A stretch of DNA of 64,000 nucleotides from NCBI GenBank assembly GCA_027490095.1, contig JAIXYT010000014.1, positions 1-64,000 of the forward strand, given 5' to 3'. Shown here piece after piece: positions 26,069 to 34,551 of this stretch. The stretch is from Sphingomonadales bacterium. Lineage in GTDB: Bacteria > Pseudomonadota > Alphaproteobacteria > Sphingomonadales > Sphingomonadaceae. The stretch's first letter is position 1; each line of letters starts with the position of its first letter. Position numbers and translations under genes: made by a program. The notes below the pieces were generated by a model. It was not told the DNA's origin and made no database searches. It worked only from the letters and a program-made list of their open reading frames with translations.

Positions 26069-27037
26069 TCAGTCCCGAAGCGCGCTTAGCAGTTCCTGAA
26101 TATCATCAGGTGCGACACTTTCGAACGTCAGGATTTCTTTCGTGACGGGATGCTCGAATTTCAGCTCGGCCGCATGCAGCGCCTGCCGGTGAAAGCCCAG
26201 CCGCCGGCACAGCTCCGCCAGCCGCCCCTGCCCATAGGCCGGATCCCCGATCAGCGGATGCCCGATATGCGCCATGTGCACCCGCACCTGGTGCGTCCGC
26301 CCCGTCTCCAGCCGGCACTCGACCAGCGCGGCCCCACGCAGCGGTTCCAGCACCCGATAGTGCGTAACCGCATGCTTGCCCCGGGGCGCGTTCACCACCG
26401 CGATCTTCTGCCGGTTCGCCTCCGACCGCGCGAGGTTGGTCTCGATCCGCCCCGCAGGCGGCGTCGGCAGCCCCGCCACCACCGCCAGGTACCGCCGCCC
26501 GATACTGTGCTTCGCGAACTGCGCCGCCAGCCCCGCATGCGCGCGGTCGGTCTTCGCCACCACCAGCAGGCCCGAGGTGTCCTTGTCGATCCGGTGCACG
26601 ATCCCCGGCCGCGCCACCCCGCCGATCCCCGAAAGCCGCCCGGCACAATGGTGCAGCAGCGCATTCACCAGCGTGCCGTCCAGATTGCCCGCGGCCGGAT
26701 GCACCACAAGGCCCGCGGGCTTCTCCACCACCAGCAGGTGATCGTCCTCGAAGCGGATATCCAGCGGGATGTCCTGCGACACGGCCTCGGCCGGGCGTGC
26801 AGCGGGCACCACCACCGAAACCGCCTCGCCGCCCTTCATCTTGCGCGCCGGGTCGCGCTCCTGCCGGCCGTCGACCGTCACTTCGCCCGCACTCACCAGC
26901 GCCTTCAGCCGCTCGCGCGACAGGGTGGGAATGGCAGCCGCAAGCGCACGGTCCAGCCGCCAGCCGGCGGCCTCGGCCGCCAGATGGGCGCGCCGCGTCT
27001 CGCCGTCTTGCGCGGCCGATGTCTGTCCCCCATTCAT
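26069..27037 (-). CDS. rluD: Ribosomal large subunit pseudouridine synthase D
   Basis: 322 residues. An N-terminal S4 domain (WRLDRALAAAIPTLSRERLK, about 27-75) is followed by the RluA-family catalytic core with GIVHRIDKDTSGLLVVAKT, where the aspartate of HRID is catalytic. ETGRTHQVRVHMAHIGHPL also fits RluD/RluA. It probably modifies 23S rRNA helix 69 uridines. ATG 27037 lies five bases from the divergent JAMM gene start, so promoters must overlap the coding ends. Confidence 0.94.
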   Translation of the reverse strand: MNGGQTSAAQDGETRRAHLAAEAAGWRLDRALAAAIPTLSRERLKALVSAGEVTVDGRQERDPARKMKGGEAVSVVVPAARPAEAVSQDIPLDIRFEDDHLLVVEKPAGLVVHPAAGNLDGTLVNALLHHCAGRLSGIGGVARPGIVHRIDKDTSGLLVVAKTDRAHAGLAAQFAKHSIGRRYLAVVAGLPTPPAGRIETNLARSEANRQKIAVVNAPRGKHAVTHYRVLEPLRGAALVECRLETGRTHQVRVHMAHIGHPLIGDPAYGQGRLAELCRRLGFHRQALHAAELKFEHPVTKEILTFESVAPDDIQELLSALRD

Positions 27038-27042
27038 TGCCG

Positions 27043-27468
27043 ATGGACGTGGGAAGCCAGCCCGCCGGTTCAACCCCGGTCCTGCTGTCGGCCGCTGCGG
27101 CGGCGGCAATCCACGCGGAAGTGCGGCGTTCAGGCAACAGCGAAGCCTGCGGCCTCCTGTTCGGCACACACGGACGGATCACCCAGGCAACCATCGCCCG
27201 AAACGTCGCCGAAAATCCCGCCACCCGCTTCGAGATCGACCCCGCCCACCTGTTCGACGCGCACCGCCGCAGCCGCGCCGGGCCCGACCGCCTCATCGGC
27301 TGCTGGCACAGCCACCCCAACGGCCGTGGAGAGCCCAGCGCACACGACCGCGCAGGCGTGGCGGACGAAAGCTGGCTGTGGCTGATCGTCGCCGGCGGGC
27401 GCATCCGGGCCTGGCAGCCCGTCCCGGGCGGCTTTGCCGAGGTTGCCTTGACTGCGGCCCGTTTGTAA
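27043..27468 (+). CDS. JAMM/MPN-domain metalloprotease-like protein
   Basis: 141 residues. The JAMM zinc site is complete: a glutamate in SEACGLLFGTHG, then WHSHPNGRGEPSAHDRAG giving H-x-H, serine and aspartate. Bacterial stand-alone JAMM proteins (RadC-unlike, Mec/Pad1-like) remove or process ubiquitin-like or sulfur-carrier proteins such as ThiS/MoaD. No such partner, E1-like gene or cysM is adjacent, so the substrate is unknown. First gene of a plus-strand run with the cold-shock gene 13 bp downstream. Confidence 0.87.
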   Translation: MDVGSQPAGSTPVLLSAAAAAAIHAEVRRSGNSEACGLLFGTHGRITQATIARNVAENPATRFEIDPAHLFDAHRRSRAGPDRLIGCWHSHPNGRGEPSAHDRAGVADESWLWLIVAGGRIRAWQPVPGGFAEVALTAARL

Positions 27469-27481
27469 TCGTCCCGACACA

Positions 27482-27721
27482 ATGGCGCAGGGCGAGATCC
27501 TCTGGTTCGATACGGACCGCGGCTTCGGCTTCATCCGGCCCGACATGGGCCCGAAGGACGTCTTCGTGCACGTCTCGGCCCTGGGGCAGGGGCAGTTGCG
27601 CGACCTCACCCCGGGCACCAAGGTGGAGTTCGAGCTGGTGCAGACCGGCGACGGGCGGCTGACCGCACAGCGTGTCCTGCCGCTGTCGGCCGAAAAGCCG
27701 CGGCGCGCCAGGCGCAACTGA
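27482..27721 (+). CDS. Cold-shock domain protein
   Basis: 79 residues. One OB-fold cold-shock domain with RNP1 RGFGFIRPD and RNP2 DVFVHVSAL, then a basic tail EKPRRARRN. It should bind single-stranded RNA or DNA as a chaperone. The tail is longer than in E. coli CspA (70 residues). Located 13 bp after the JAMM gene, with no sign of a long 5' leader of its own. Confidence 0.93.
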   Translation: MAQGEILWFDTDRGFGFIRPDMGPKDVFVHVSALGQGQLRDLTPGTKVEFELVQTGDGRLTAQRVLPLSAEKPRRARRN

Positions 27722-27795
27722 GGCCGCGCGCCGCCGACATTTTCGGACCTGTCCGGCATGGCCAAGCGCCGCCACCGGCGCTAAGCCCGGCCATC

Positions 27796-28521
27796 ATGGC
27801 GATCTGGGCTCTGCTGATGGGAAGCGCCGTCGGGCTGGCGCTCGGTGGGCCGCTCGGGGCGCTTGCGGGCGCCGCCCTCGGCGCGGCCGTCGACCGGGCG
27901 ATCGCCGTCCGCGCGGCAAACCCGGAACGGCGGCAGGTCGCCTTCACAATCGCGGCAATCGCGCTCGCCGCCAAGATGGCCCAGGCCGACGGTCACGCCT
28001 CCGAACGCGAGGCGCAAGCCTTCGAGCGGCTGTTCGAGGTGCCGCCGGACGAGCAGGACAACATGCGCCGCTTCTATCGGCTCGCCCGCCAGTCGGTCGA
28101 TGGCTACGAAGCCTATGCCCGCCAGGCCGCAAGCCTGCTCGGGGCCGCCTCGCCGGTTCTGGAAGACCTGCTCGAGGCGCTCATGATGATCGCAACCGTC
28201 GACGGCGTGCACCCCGCCGAGCTCGACTATCTCGCCCGCGTCGCCGAGCTGATGGGGTTCACGTCCGCCCAGTGGGAGGCGATCCGCGCCCGCCACATTC
28301 CGCTCGAGCCCGACAATCCCTGGATGGTGCTGGGCTTGCCGCCCGGCGCGCCCGAAGCCGACATCCGCGCAGCCTACCGGCGCCTGGTGCGCGAACACCA
28401 TCCCGACCGCCATATGGCGCAAGGCACCCCGCCCGAATTCATCAAGGTGGCGGAGGCGCGGATGGCCACCATCAACGCAGCCTATGCCGCCCTCACCAAG
28501 GGCGTGGGTGTCGCCTCATGA
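27796..28521 (+). CDS. DjlA-like TerB/J-domain protein
   Basis: 241 residues. A short hydrophobic start (AIWALLMGSAVGLALGGPLG) is followed by a TerB-like helical domain (KMAQADGHASEREAQAFERLF, then IATVDGVHPAELDYLARVAELM) and a C-terminal J domain (NPWMVLGLPPGAPEADIRAAY with the HPD motif in EHHPDRH). This is the DjlA layout: a membrane-tethered co-chaperone that stimulates DnaK. The stop overlaps the next gene by ATGA. Confidence 0.9.
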   Translation: MAIWALLMGSAVGLALGGPLGALAGAALGAAVDRAIAVRAANPERRQVAFTIAAIALAAKMAQADGHASEREAQAFERLFEVPPDEQDNMRRFYRLARQSVDGYEAYARQAASLLGAASPVLEDLLEALMMIATVDGVHPAELDYLARVAELMGFTSAQWEAIRARHIPLEPDNPWMVLGLPPGAPEADIRAAYRRLVREHHPDRHMAQGTPPEFIKVAEARMATINAAYAALTKGVGVAS

Positions 28522-29393
28522 AGCCCATCCACATCGCCTTCATCCTGCTGATCGACCTGCTGTGGGCCTTCAACATCGTCGCCATCAAGGAATCGGTGCT
28601 GGCAATGCCCCCGCTGCTGGCGGTCGCGCTGCGCTATGCCGTCGTCCTGCTGGTGTGCGCCACATCGCTCAGGGTGGTCCAAGGGCGCATGCCGCTGATC
28701 CTCCTCACCGGTTTCGTGACAGGCGCCCTGCAATTCGGGCTTGGCGGCTACAGCTACAAGGTTGCGACCAACCTCTCCGCGCTCGCCATCGCGGGCCAGC
28801 TGGGCGTGCCGCTGTCGCTCATCCTCGCCATCGTGATCGACGGCGAACGCATCGCCTGGAAGCGCACGGCGGGGATCCTCCTCGCCATCTCGGGGGTGAT
28901 GCTGCTGGTGTTCGATCCGCGGATCGTCGACGAGCGGCTGGCAATCCTCCTCACCTTCGGCGCATCGCTCTGCTGGGCGTCCGGCAATCTGCTGTTCAAG
29001 CGGCTGACAGGCGTGCCCGTCCTCACCCTTTACGGCTGGCAGGCCATCGTGTCGCTGCCGACGCTGCTGCTCGCAAGCGCCCTGTTCGAACCCGGCGGCA
29101 TCGCCGGCCTCCCGCAAGTGCCGCTCACCGCCTTCGCCTGGATCACCTATTCGGCGATCGCCGCCTCGCTGGTGGGCCATGCCGGCATGAGCTGGCTGGT
29201 GCAGCGCTATCCCGTCACGATGATCACCCCCTTCACCCTCCCCACCCCGCTTCTTGCAGTGATGTTCGCCACACTCGTCTACGGCACGCCCGTCACCCCC
29301 ATGATGATGCTCGGCGGCCTGCTCACGCTCATCGGAGTCGCCATCATTACCTTGCGGACGGCGAAGAAATCGGTTGAACCTGAAGCCCCATGA
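28518..29393 (+). CDS. EamA/DMT-superfamily transporter
   Basis: 291 residues with ten hydrophobic helices in two EamA repeats. Repeat 1 starts HIAFILLIDLLWAFNIVAIK and repeat 2 starts ILLTFGASLCWASGNLLFKRL; each has the small-residue and Trp pattern of the drug/metabolite superfamily. It should export an amino acid or metabolite across the inner membrane; no substrate can be assigned. Coupled to the DjlA-like gene by a 4-nt overlap and followed after 13 bp by the amidase gene. Confidence 0.92.
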   Translation: MKPIHIAFILLIDLLWAFNIVAIKESVLAMPPLLAVALRYAVVLLVCATSLRVVQGRMPLILLTGFVTGALQFGLGGYSYKVATNLSALAIAGQLGVPLSLILAIVIDGERIAWKRTAGILLAISGVMLLVFDPRIVDERLAILLTFGASLCWASGNLLFKRLTGVPVLTLYGWQAIVSLPTLLLASALFEPGGIAGLPQVPLTAFAWITYSAIAASLVGHAGMSWLVQRYPVTMITPFTLPTPLLAVMFATLVYGTPVTPMMMLGGLLTLIGVAIITLRTAKKSVEPEAP

Positions 29394-29406
29394 GCCCCGA
29401 CCTGCA

Positions 29407-30135
29407 ATGAGTCTCGCAGACGAGATCGAGTGGCGCCCGTCGCCCAACTACAACGCCCGCGTCGTGCCCGAAGGCGCGCGGCCGATCCGCCAGATCATCC
29501 TGCACTACACCGGCATGCAGGACGGCGAGGCCGCGGTCGACTGGCTGTGCAACCCGGCGTCCGGAGTCTCCTCCCACTATCTCGTCCACGAAGACGGCCG
29601 CATCATCCAGATGGTCGAAGAAATGGACCGCGCCTGGCACGCCGGGAAGTCGCTGTGGCGCGGGCAGGGCGATCTCAACAGCAGCTCCATCGGGATCGAG
29701 GTCCAGAACCCGGGCCACGAATGGGGTTACCGCCTCTTCCCCGATATCCAGATGCGCAGCGTGCTGCGCCTCGTCGCCACGCTCTGCGTCCGCCACCGCA
29801 TCGATCGGGCCGACGTGATCGGCCACGCCGACATCGCGCCGACCCGCAAGGAGGATCCCGGCGAGCTGTTCGACTGGCCGCGGCTTGCGATGCACCGGAT
29901 CGCGCTGTGCCGGCCCGAGAAACTGCTCGCCGATCCGGGCTGGGGCGACGCCGCCTTTGGCATCTGCCTCGAACGCTTCGGCTACGACATCACAGACCTT
30001 CAGGCCGCAACCCGCGCCTTCCAGCGCCGCTTCCGCCAGACCAATGTCGACGGCATCGTCGACGGCGAGACGCGGGCGATCTTGTTCACGCTGCAGGTGT
30101 TGGAAGAACAGCGACTTCAGGCTGAAGGCGGCTGA
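29407..30135 (+). CDS. N-acetylmuramoyl-L-alanine amidase (AmpD-type)
   Basis: 242 residues. An Amidase_2 domain with zinc ligands visible in IILHYTGMQ, RAWHAGKSLW and VIGHADIAPTRKEDPG is followed by a C-terminal peptidoglycan-binding helix bundle (DLQAATRAFQRRFRQTNVDG). It cuts the MurNAc-L-Ala bond. No signal peptide is visible, so it resembles cytoplasmic AmpD or non-classically placed AmiD-type enzymes. ATG 29407 is chosen as the conserved beginning (SLADEIEWRPSPNYNAR). It ends just before a hairpin array. Confidence 0.92.
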   Translation: MSLADEIEWRPSPNYNARVVPEGARPIRQIILHYTGMQDGEAAVDWLCNPASGVSSHYLVHEDGRIIQMVEEMDRAWHAGKSLWRGQGDLNSSSIGIEVQNPGHEWGYRLFPDIQMRSVLRLVATLCVRHRIDRADVIGHADIAPTRKEDPGELFDWPRLAMHRIALCRPEKLLADPGWGDAAFGICLERFGYDITDLQAATRAFQRRFRQTNVDGIVDGETRAILFTLQVLEEQRLQAEGG

Positions 30136-30143
30136 AGGCCGGC

Positions 30144-30295
30144 CGCGGGCAAAGCCCGCGAGTCCGGCGTTGACGAGTTCAAGAAAAAAGAAAGTTACGC
30201 GGCGAAGCCGCGCCGTCGGACCTGTCGGCTGGCATGGCCAGCCGCAGGCCGGCCGAGGTCTACGGCGAGTCCGCCGTCTAGTGCTTGCGCACTAG
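30144..30295. repeat. Run of five short hairpins between convergent genes
   Basis: Five perfect hairpins in 152 bp: CGCGGGC-AAA-GCCCGCG (30144-30160), CGCGGC-GAA-GCCGCG (30198-30212), CGGCTGGC-ATG-GCCAGCCG (30226-30244), ACGGCG-AGTC-CGCCGT (30262-30277) and CTAGTGC-TTGC-GCACTAG (30278-30295). The arms differ, so these are not copies of one unit, but size and loop length match. The last one covers the DUF937 stop. It fills the amidase/DUF937 gap and probably acts as a bidirectional terminator. Confidence 0.75.
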
Positions 30296-30879
30296 CTGCG
30301 GCCGCCTCCGACCATGCCCATGATGTCATCCAGCGGGTTTCCATCCCCGTCCAGGTCCAGCATCGACGCCAGCCCGGCCATCCCGCCGGCCACCGCCGGC
30401 TGCCCGCCGCCCAGCATTCCGGCCACCTGGCCCAGCAGCCCGCCCAGCCCGCCGCCGCCTTCCGCAGGCGCCGCGCTGGCGGACTTCGCCATGTAGCCGG
30501 CAGCCGCCATCGCAACCATCGGCAACATCTTCTTCAGCAACTCCGTCGGAATGCCCGTGGACGCCGACGCCTGCCCGGCAACCGCACGGCTGACGTCCGG
30601 CGAGCCGAAAATCTGCCCCAGCACCTCATTGCCCTGGTTCACGGGCGTCGCCTGCGGGCTCAACACGGCGTCCAGCAGCCCGCCGCCGCCCATGCCGCCC
30701 AGCATGCCCACCAGCCCATCGAGCCCGCCGCCTGCCGCCTGCTTCTTGAACCCGCCCAGCACGGCCGGCGCCAGCGCAGCCGCGCCCGCCGCCACCGTCT
30801 TCTCGTCGATGCCCAGCTCCTTCGCCATCTGGGCAATCCCGCCCATGCCGCCAAGTGCTTCGATCAGTTGTTGGCTCAT
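30292..30879 (-). CDS. DUF937 protein
   Basis: 195 residues. The N-terminal part (ELGIDEKTVAAGAAALAPAVLGGFKKQA) matches the DUF937 helical repeat. The rest is rich in Gly, Met and Ala (LVGMLGGMGGGGLLD, GGLGGLLGQVAGMLGGGQ) and ends with an EF-like calcium loop, DLDGDGNPLDD. DUF937 proteins are cytoplasmic or secreted and without proven function. The low-complexity glycine runs are similar to those of sphingomonad homologues. Divergent from the trans-sulfuration gene. Confidence 0.82.
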   Translation of the reverse strand: MSQQLIEALGGMGGIAQMAKELGIDEKTVAAGAAALAPAVLGGFKKQAAGGGLDGLVGMLGGMGGGGLLDAVLSPQATPVNQGNEVLGQIFGSPDVSRAVAGQASASTGIPTELLKKMLPMVAMAAAGYMAKSASAAPAEGGGGLGGLLGQVAGMLGGGQPAVAGGMAGLASMLDLDGDGNPLDDIMGMVGGGRS

Positions 30880-31020
30880 GATGTGCTGCTCCCCTGTTGA
30901 GCGCAGGACTATTCCCGCTTTCGCTGACAGTCTCAAGACATGCCCGCGCAATTCCGGGCCCCCAACTGGTGCAATTGTCGCCTTGCAGGTCTAGGACACG
31001 GCACAGCGAAAGGCCCCGAC

Positions 31021-32328
31021 ATGGACAGCGACAACGACAGCGCAGGCAGCGGCAACCGGAGGCGCCCGAAGCCCGACATCGTCTCGATCGGCAACCGGCG
31101 CCTGAGCCCATCGACCCTGATGATGGGCCACGGCTTCGACCCCACGCTCTCCGAAGGCGCGCTGAAGCCCCCCATCTTCCTCACCTCCACCTTCGTCTTC
31201 GAATCCGCCGCCGCCGGAAAGCGCCACTTCGAGGGCGTGACCGGCAAGCGCCCCGGCGGCGCCGAAGGCCTCGTCTATTCGCGCTTCAACGGGCCCAACC
31301 AGGAAATCCTCGAGGACCGGCTCGCCATCTGGGAAGATGCGGAAGAGGCGCTCAGCTTCTCCTCCGGCATGTCGGCAATCGCCACCCTGCTCATGACCTT
31401 CTGCCAGCCCGGCGACATGATCGTGCACTCCGGGCCGCTTTACGCCGCCACCGAAACGCTCATCGGCCGAATCCTCGGCCGCTTCGGCGTGGGCTGGCTC
31501 GACTTCCCGGCCGGCGCCACGGAGGCCGAGATCGCAGCCGTCATGGAGGCCGCCAAGGCCAGGGGCCGCGTCGCCCTCGTCTATCTCGAAAGCCCGGCCA
31601 ACCCCACCAACGCGCTGGTCGACGTGGAAGCCGTCCGCGCCGCGCGGGACAGCCTCTTTCCGAACGATCCGCCGCCCATCGCCATCGACAACACCTTCCT
31701 CGGCCCCCTCTGGCAAAAGCCGCTCGCCCACGGCGCCGACCTCTCGGTCTACAGCCTCACCAAATATGCCGGCGGCCATTCCGACCTCGTCGCCGGCGCC
31801 GTCGTCGGCGCGGAACGCCTCGTCACGCCCATCCGCATGATGCGCAACACCATCGGCACCATCACCGATCCCAACACCGCCTGGATGCTGCTCCGCAGCC
31901 TTGAGACGCTGGAACTCCGCATGAGCCGCGCCGGCGAGAATGCCGAAAAGGTCTGCGCCTACCTCGCCACCCACCCCAAGGTCGAAAGGGTCGGCTACCT
32001 CGGCTTCCTCGCGGACGACCAGTCGAGGCAGGGCGACATCTACCGCCGCCACTGCACCGGCGCGGGCTCCACCTTCTCGCTCTACCTGAAGGGCGGCGAG
32101 CGCGAGGCCTTCGCCTTCCTCGACGCGCTCACCATCGCCAAGCTCGCGGTCAGCCTCGGCGGCACCGAAACGCTCGCCTCGGCACCCGCCGCCATGACCC
32201 ACCTGTCGGTCCCCGATGCGCGCAAGCAGGCGCTCGGCATCACCGACAACCTCGTGCGGATCTCCATCGGGGTCGAGGATGCCGACGACCTCATCGCCGA
32301 CTTCGAACAGGCGCTGGAGGCACTATGA
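31021..32328 (+). CDS. Cystathionine gamma-synthase family PLP enzyme
   Basis: 435 residues. The Cys/Met-metabolism fold is clear: GLVYSRFNGPNQEILEDRLA, FSSGMSAIATLLMTF, YLESPANPTNALVDV, IAIDNTFLGPLWQKPL and the PLP lysine in VYSLTKYAGGHSDLV. It could be cystathionine synthase/lyase, O-acylhomoserine sulfhydrylase or methionine gamma-lyase. The N-terminus is about 40 residues longer than in MetB and carries a low-complexity start (SDNDSAGSGNRRRPKPD). It is followed by S1/P1 nuclease (ATGA overlap), mtnP and apt, so a sulfur-amino-acid role is likely. Confidence 0.88.
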   Translation: MDSDNDSAGSGNRRRPKPDIVSIGNRRLSPSTLMMGHGFDPTLSEGALKPPIFLTSTFVFESAAAGKRHFEGVTGKRPGGAEGLVYSRFNGPNQEILEDRLAIWEDAEEALSFSSGMSAIATLLMTFCQPGDMIVHSGPLYAATETLIGRILGRFGVGWLDFPAGATEAEIAAVMEAAKARGRVALVYLESPANPTNALVDVEAVRAARDSLFPNDPPPIAIDNTFLGPLWQKPLAHGADLSVYSLTKYAGGHSDLVAGAVVGAERLVTPIRMMRNTIGTITDPNTAWMLLRSLETLELRMSRAGENAEKVCAYLATHPKVERVGYLGFLADDQSRQGDIYRRHCTGAGSTFSLYLKGGEREAFAFLDALTIAKLAVSLGGTETLASAPAAMTHLSVPDARKQALGITDNLVRISIGVEDADDLIADFEQALEAL

Positions 32329-33110
32329 TCCGAGCGCTCGCCACCGCCCTCCTGCTGGCGGCCGCCGCGCCCGCGCTGGCCTGGAGCCAGACCGGCCACC
32401 GCGTCACCGGCGAAATCGCCGACACGCACCTCGGCCCGAAGGCCAGGGCCGCGCTCAAGGAGGTGCTCGGCACCGAAGGGCTGGCGGAGGCCTCCACCTG
32501 GCCGGACTTCATGCGCTCCTCGCCCGACCCCTTCTGGCAGAAGGAGTCGAGCCCGTGGCACTATGTGACCATTCCGCCCGGCAAGAGCTATGCCGAGGTC
32601 GGCGCCCCGCCGCAGGGCGACGCGATCACCGCGCTGAAGCGCTTCTCCGCCGTCCTCAAGGACCCCAAGGCGCCCCGCGAAGAGCGCCAGAAGGCGCTGC
32701 GCTTCATCGTCCACATCATCGGCGATCTCTCCCAGCCGCTGCACGTCGGCCGCGGCGGCGACCTCGCCGACCGCGGCGGCAACGACATCAAGGTGACCTG
32801 GTTCGGTCGCCCCACCAACCTCCACTCCGTCTGGGACGGCGAGCTCGTCGACAACGAGGATCTCGCCTACACCGAATGGACCCGATGGCTGCTCGCGGCC
32901 GCCACGCCGCAGCAGATGCGCGACTGGTCCAGCCCCGATCCGCTGCAATGGCTCGACGACAGCTCGGCCCTCCGCGAGAAAATCTATCCCGCAAGCCCCG
33001 ACCTCGGCTACGCCTATGTCTTCGAGAACCGCGAGCGCGTGCGCCAGCAGCTGACCAAGGGGGGCTTGCGCCTCGCGGCCTATCTGAACCGGCTGTTCGA
33101 CACGCCTTAG
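32325..33110 (+). CDS. S1/P1 nuclease family protein
   Basis: 261 residues. Signal peptide MIRALATALLLAAAAPALA, then the mature N-terminus WSQTGHRVTGEIAD, where Trp is the expected first zinc ligand. Further ligands are visible in FIVHIIGDLSQPLHVGRGGD and GGNDIKVTWFG, and a WDGEL stretch follows. These trinuclear-zinc enzymes degrade single-stranded nucleic acids and 3'-nucleotides in the periplasm. Coupled to the preceding PLP-enzyme gene by 4 nt; phosphate, purine or sugar scavenging fits the salvage genes downstream. Confidence 0.92.
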   Translation: MIRALATALLLAAAAPALAWSQTGHRVTGEIADTHLGPKARAALKEVLGTEGLAEASTWPDFMRSSPDPFWQKESSPWHYVTIPPGKSYAEVGAPPQGDAITALKRFSAVLKDPKAPREERQKALRFIVHIIGDLSQPLHVGRGGDLADRGGNDIKVTWFGRPTNLHSVWDGELVDNEDLAYTEWTRWLLAAATPQQMRDWSSPDPLQWLDDSSALREKIYPASPDLGYAYVFENRERVRQQLTKGGLRLAAYLNRLFDTP

Positions 33111-33128
33111 AGCCACAACGGGGGGACA

Positions 33129-33995
33129 ATGAAGCTCGGCATCATCGGCGGCAGCGGCCTCTACGGCCTGAAGGCACTTGAAACCGCCCACGCCCACGCC
33201 CAGGAAACCCCCTGGGGCTGGCCGTCCGACGTGCTGCGCGAGGGCACCATCGAAGGCCTGCCCGTCGTCTTCCTCGCCCGCCACGGCCCCGGCCACAGAA
33301 TCGCGCCCGCCGAAATCAATTTCCGCGCCAACATCGCCGCATTGAAGGCGGCCGGCTGCACCGCGGTCGTCTCGGTCGCCGCCTGCGGCAGCTTCACCGA
33401 CGCGCTTCCCCCCGGCAGCCTCGCCGTGCCGCACCAGATCATCGACCGCACCCACGGCCGCGCGGCCAGCTTCCTGGGCGGCGGGATCGTCGCCCATCTG
33501 GCCCTCGCCGACCCGGTGGTGCTGGAACTCGCCGCCCATGTGGCAGCCGCCGGCGCCGAAGCCGGGGCACAGGTCCAGGCCGGCGGCACCTACCTCGTGA
33601 TCGACGGCCCCCGCTTCCAGACCCGCGCCGAAAGCCGGCTGGCAAAGGCGCAAGGGTTCGACGTCGTGGGGATGACCGCGATGCCCGAAGCCGCGCTCTG
33701 CCGCGAGGCCGAGATGGCCTATGCCATCGCCGCCTTCGTGACCGACTTCGACAGCTGGAAGGACGGGGAAGCCGTCTCCACCGCCGCCGTGCTCGAAGTG
33801 ATGGCCGCCAACACCGCCCGCGCCCAGGCCCTCGTCACCGCGCTCTGCGCCCAGCTCGCAGCCGCCCCGCTCGCCACCCCCAGCCGCGAAGGCTGGGAAC
33901 ATGCGCTGGACAGCGCCATCGTGACCCCGCGCGCGCACTGGCCCAAGGAAGCCGCCGCCCACCTGCGCGCCATCGCCCCCAGACTTTTCGCCTGA
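33129..33995 (+). CDS. mtnP: S-methyl-5'-thioadenosine phosphorylase
   Basis: 288 residues. Motifs LGIIGGSGLYGLKAL, VVFLARHGPGHRIAPAEINF, VAACGSFTDALPPGSLAVP, DGPRFQTRAESR and VGMTAMPEAALCREAEM are those of MTAP-type phosphorylases. It splits methylthioadenosine (from polyamine or homoserine-lactone synthesis) to adenine and methylthioribose-1-P. The product adenine is the substrate of apt, encoded 24 bp downstream. 18 bp after the nuclease gene. Confidence 0.94.
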   Translation: MKLGIIGGSGLYGLKALETAHAHAQETPWGWPSDVLREGTIEGLPVVFLARHGPGHRIAPAEINFRANIAALKAAGCTAVVSVAACGSFTDALPPGSLAVPHQIIDRTHGRAASFLGGGIVAHLALADPVVLELAAHVAAAGAEAGAQVQAGGTYLVIDGPRFQTRAESRLAKAQGFDVVGMTAMPEAALCREAEMAYAIAAFVTDFDSWKDGEAVSTAAVLEVMAANTARAQALVTALCAQLAAAPLATPSREGWEHALDSAIVTPRAHWPKEAAAHLRAIAPRLFA

Positions 33996-34019
33996 CGCCT
34001 GTTTGCCTGAAGGACCTCC

Positions 34020-34547
34020 ATGACCCTCGACGAAATCGCCGACCACGTCCGCGTCGTGCCCGACTTCCCGAAGCCCGGGATCCTGTTCCGCGATCTCACT
34101 CCCCTGCTCGCCGACGGCGCCGCCTTCCGCGCCACCACGGCAGCCCTCGCCGCCCGCGCGGGCGATTTCGACCTGATCGCCGGAATCGAGGCGCGCGGCT
34201 TCCTGTTCGGCGCAGCGCTCGCCCACGCCACGGGCAAGGGCCTCGTCATCGTCCGCAAGCCGGGCAAGCTGCCGGCTGCCACCATCGCCCATGATTATGC
34301 GCTGGAATATGGCACCGACCGGCTGGAACTCCACGCCGACGCCGTCCCCGCAGCCGCACAGGTCCTGCTGGTCGACGACGTGCTGGCAACCGGCGGCACG
34401 GCCGAAGCCGCCGTCACCCTCATCCGCAAGGCCGGCGGCAGCGTCGCCCGCGCCCTCTTCGTGATGGAGCTTGAAGGCCTCCCCGGCGCCGACCGCCTCC
34501 GCGCGCAGGGCGTGGAGCCGATAAGCCTCCTCAACTTCCCCGCCTGA
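34020..34547 (+). CDS. apt: Adenine phosphoribosyltransferase
   Basis: 175 residues. Opening IADHVRVVPDFPKPGILFRDLTP is split here for length (VVPDFPKPGILFRDLTP), with AGIEARGFLFGAALAH and the PRPP motif VLLVDDVLATGGTAEAA. It turns adenine and PRPP into AMP. Following mtnP directly, it completes adenine recovery from methylthioadenosine. Four bases separate its stop from folP. Confidence 0.96.
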   Translation: MTLDEIADHVRVVPDFPKPGILFRDLTPLLADGAAFRATTAALAARAGDFDLIAGIEARGFLFGAALAHATGKGLVIVRKPGKLPAATIAHDYALEYGTDRLELHADAVPAAAQVLLVDDVLATGGTAEAAVTLIRKAGGSVARALFVMELEGLPGADRLRAQGVEPISLLNFPA

Positions 34548-34551
34548 GTCC

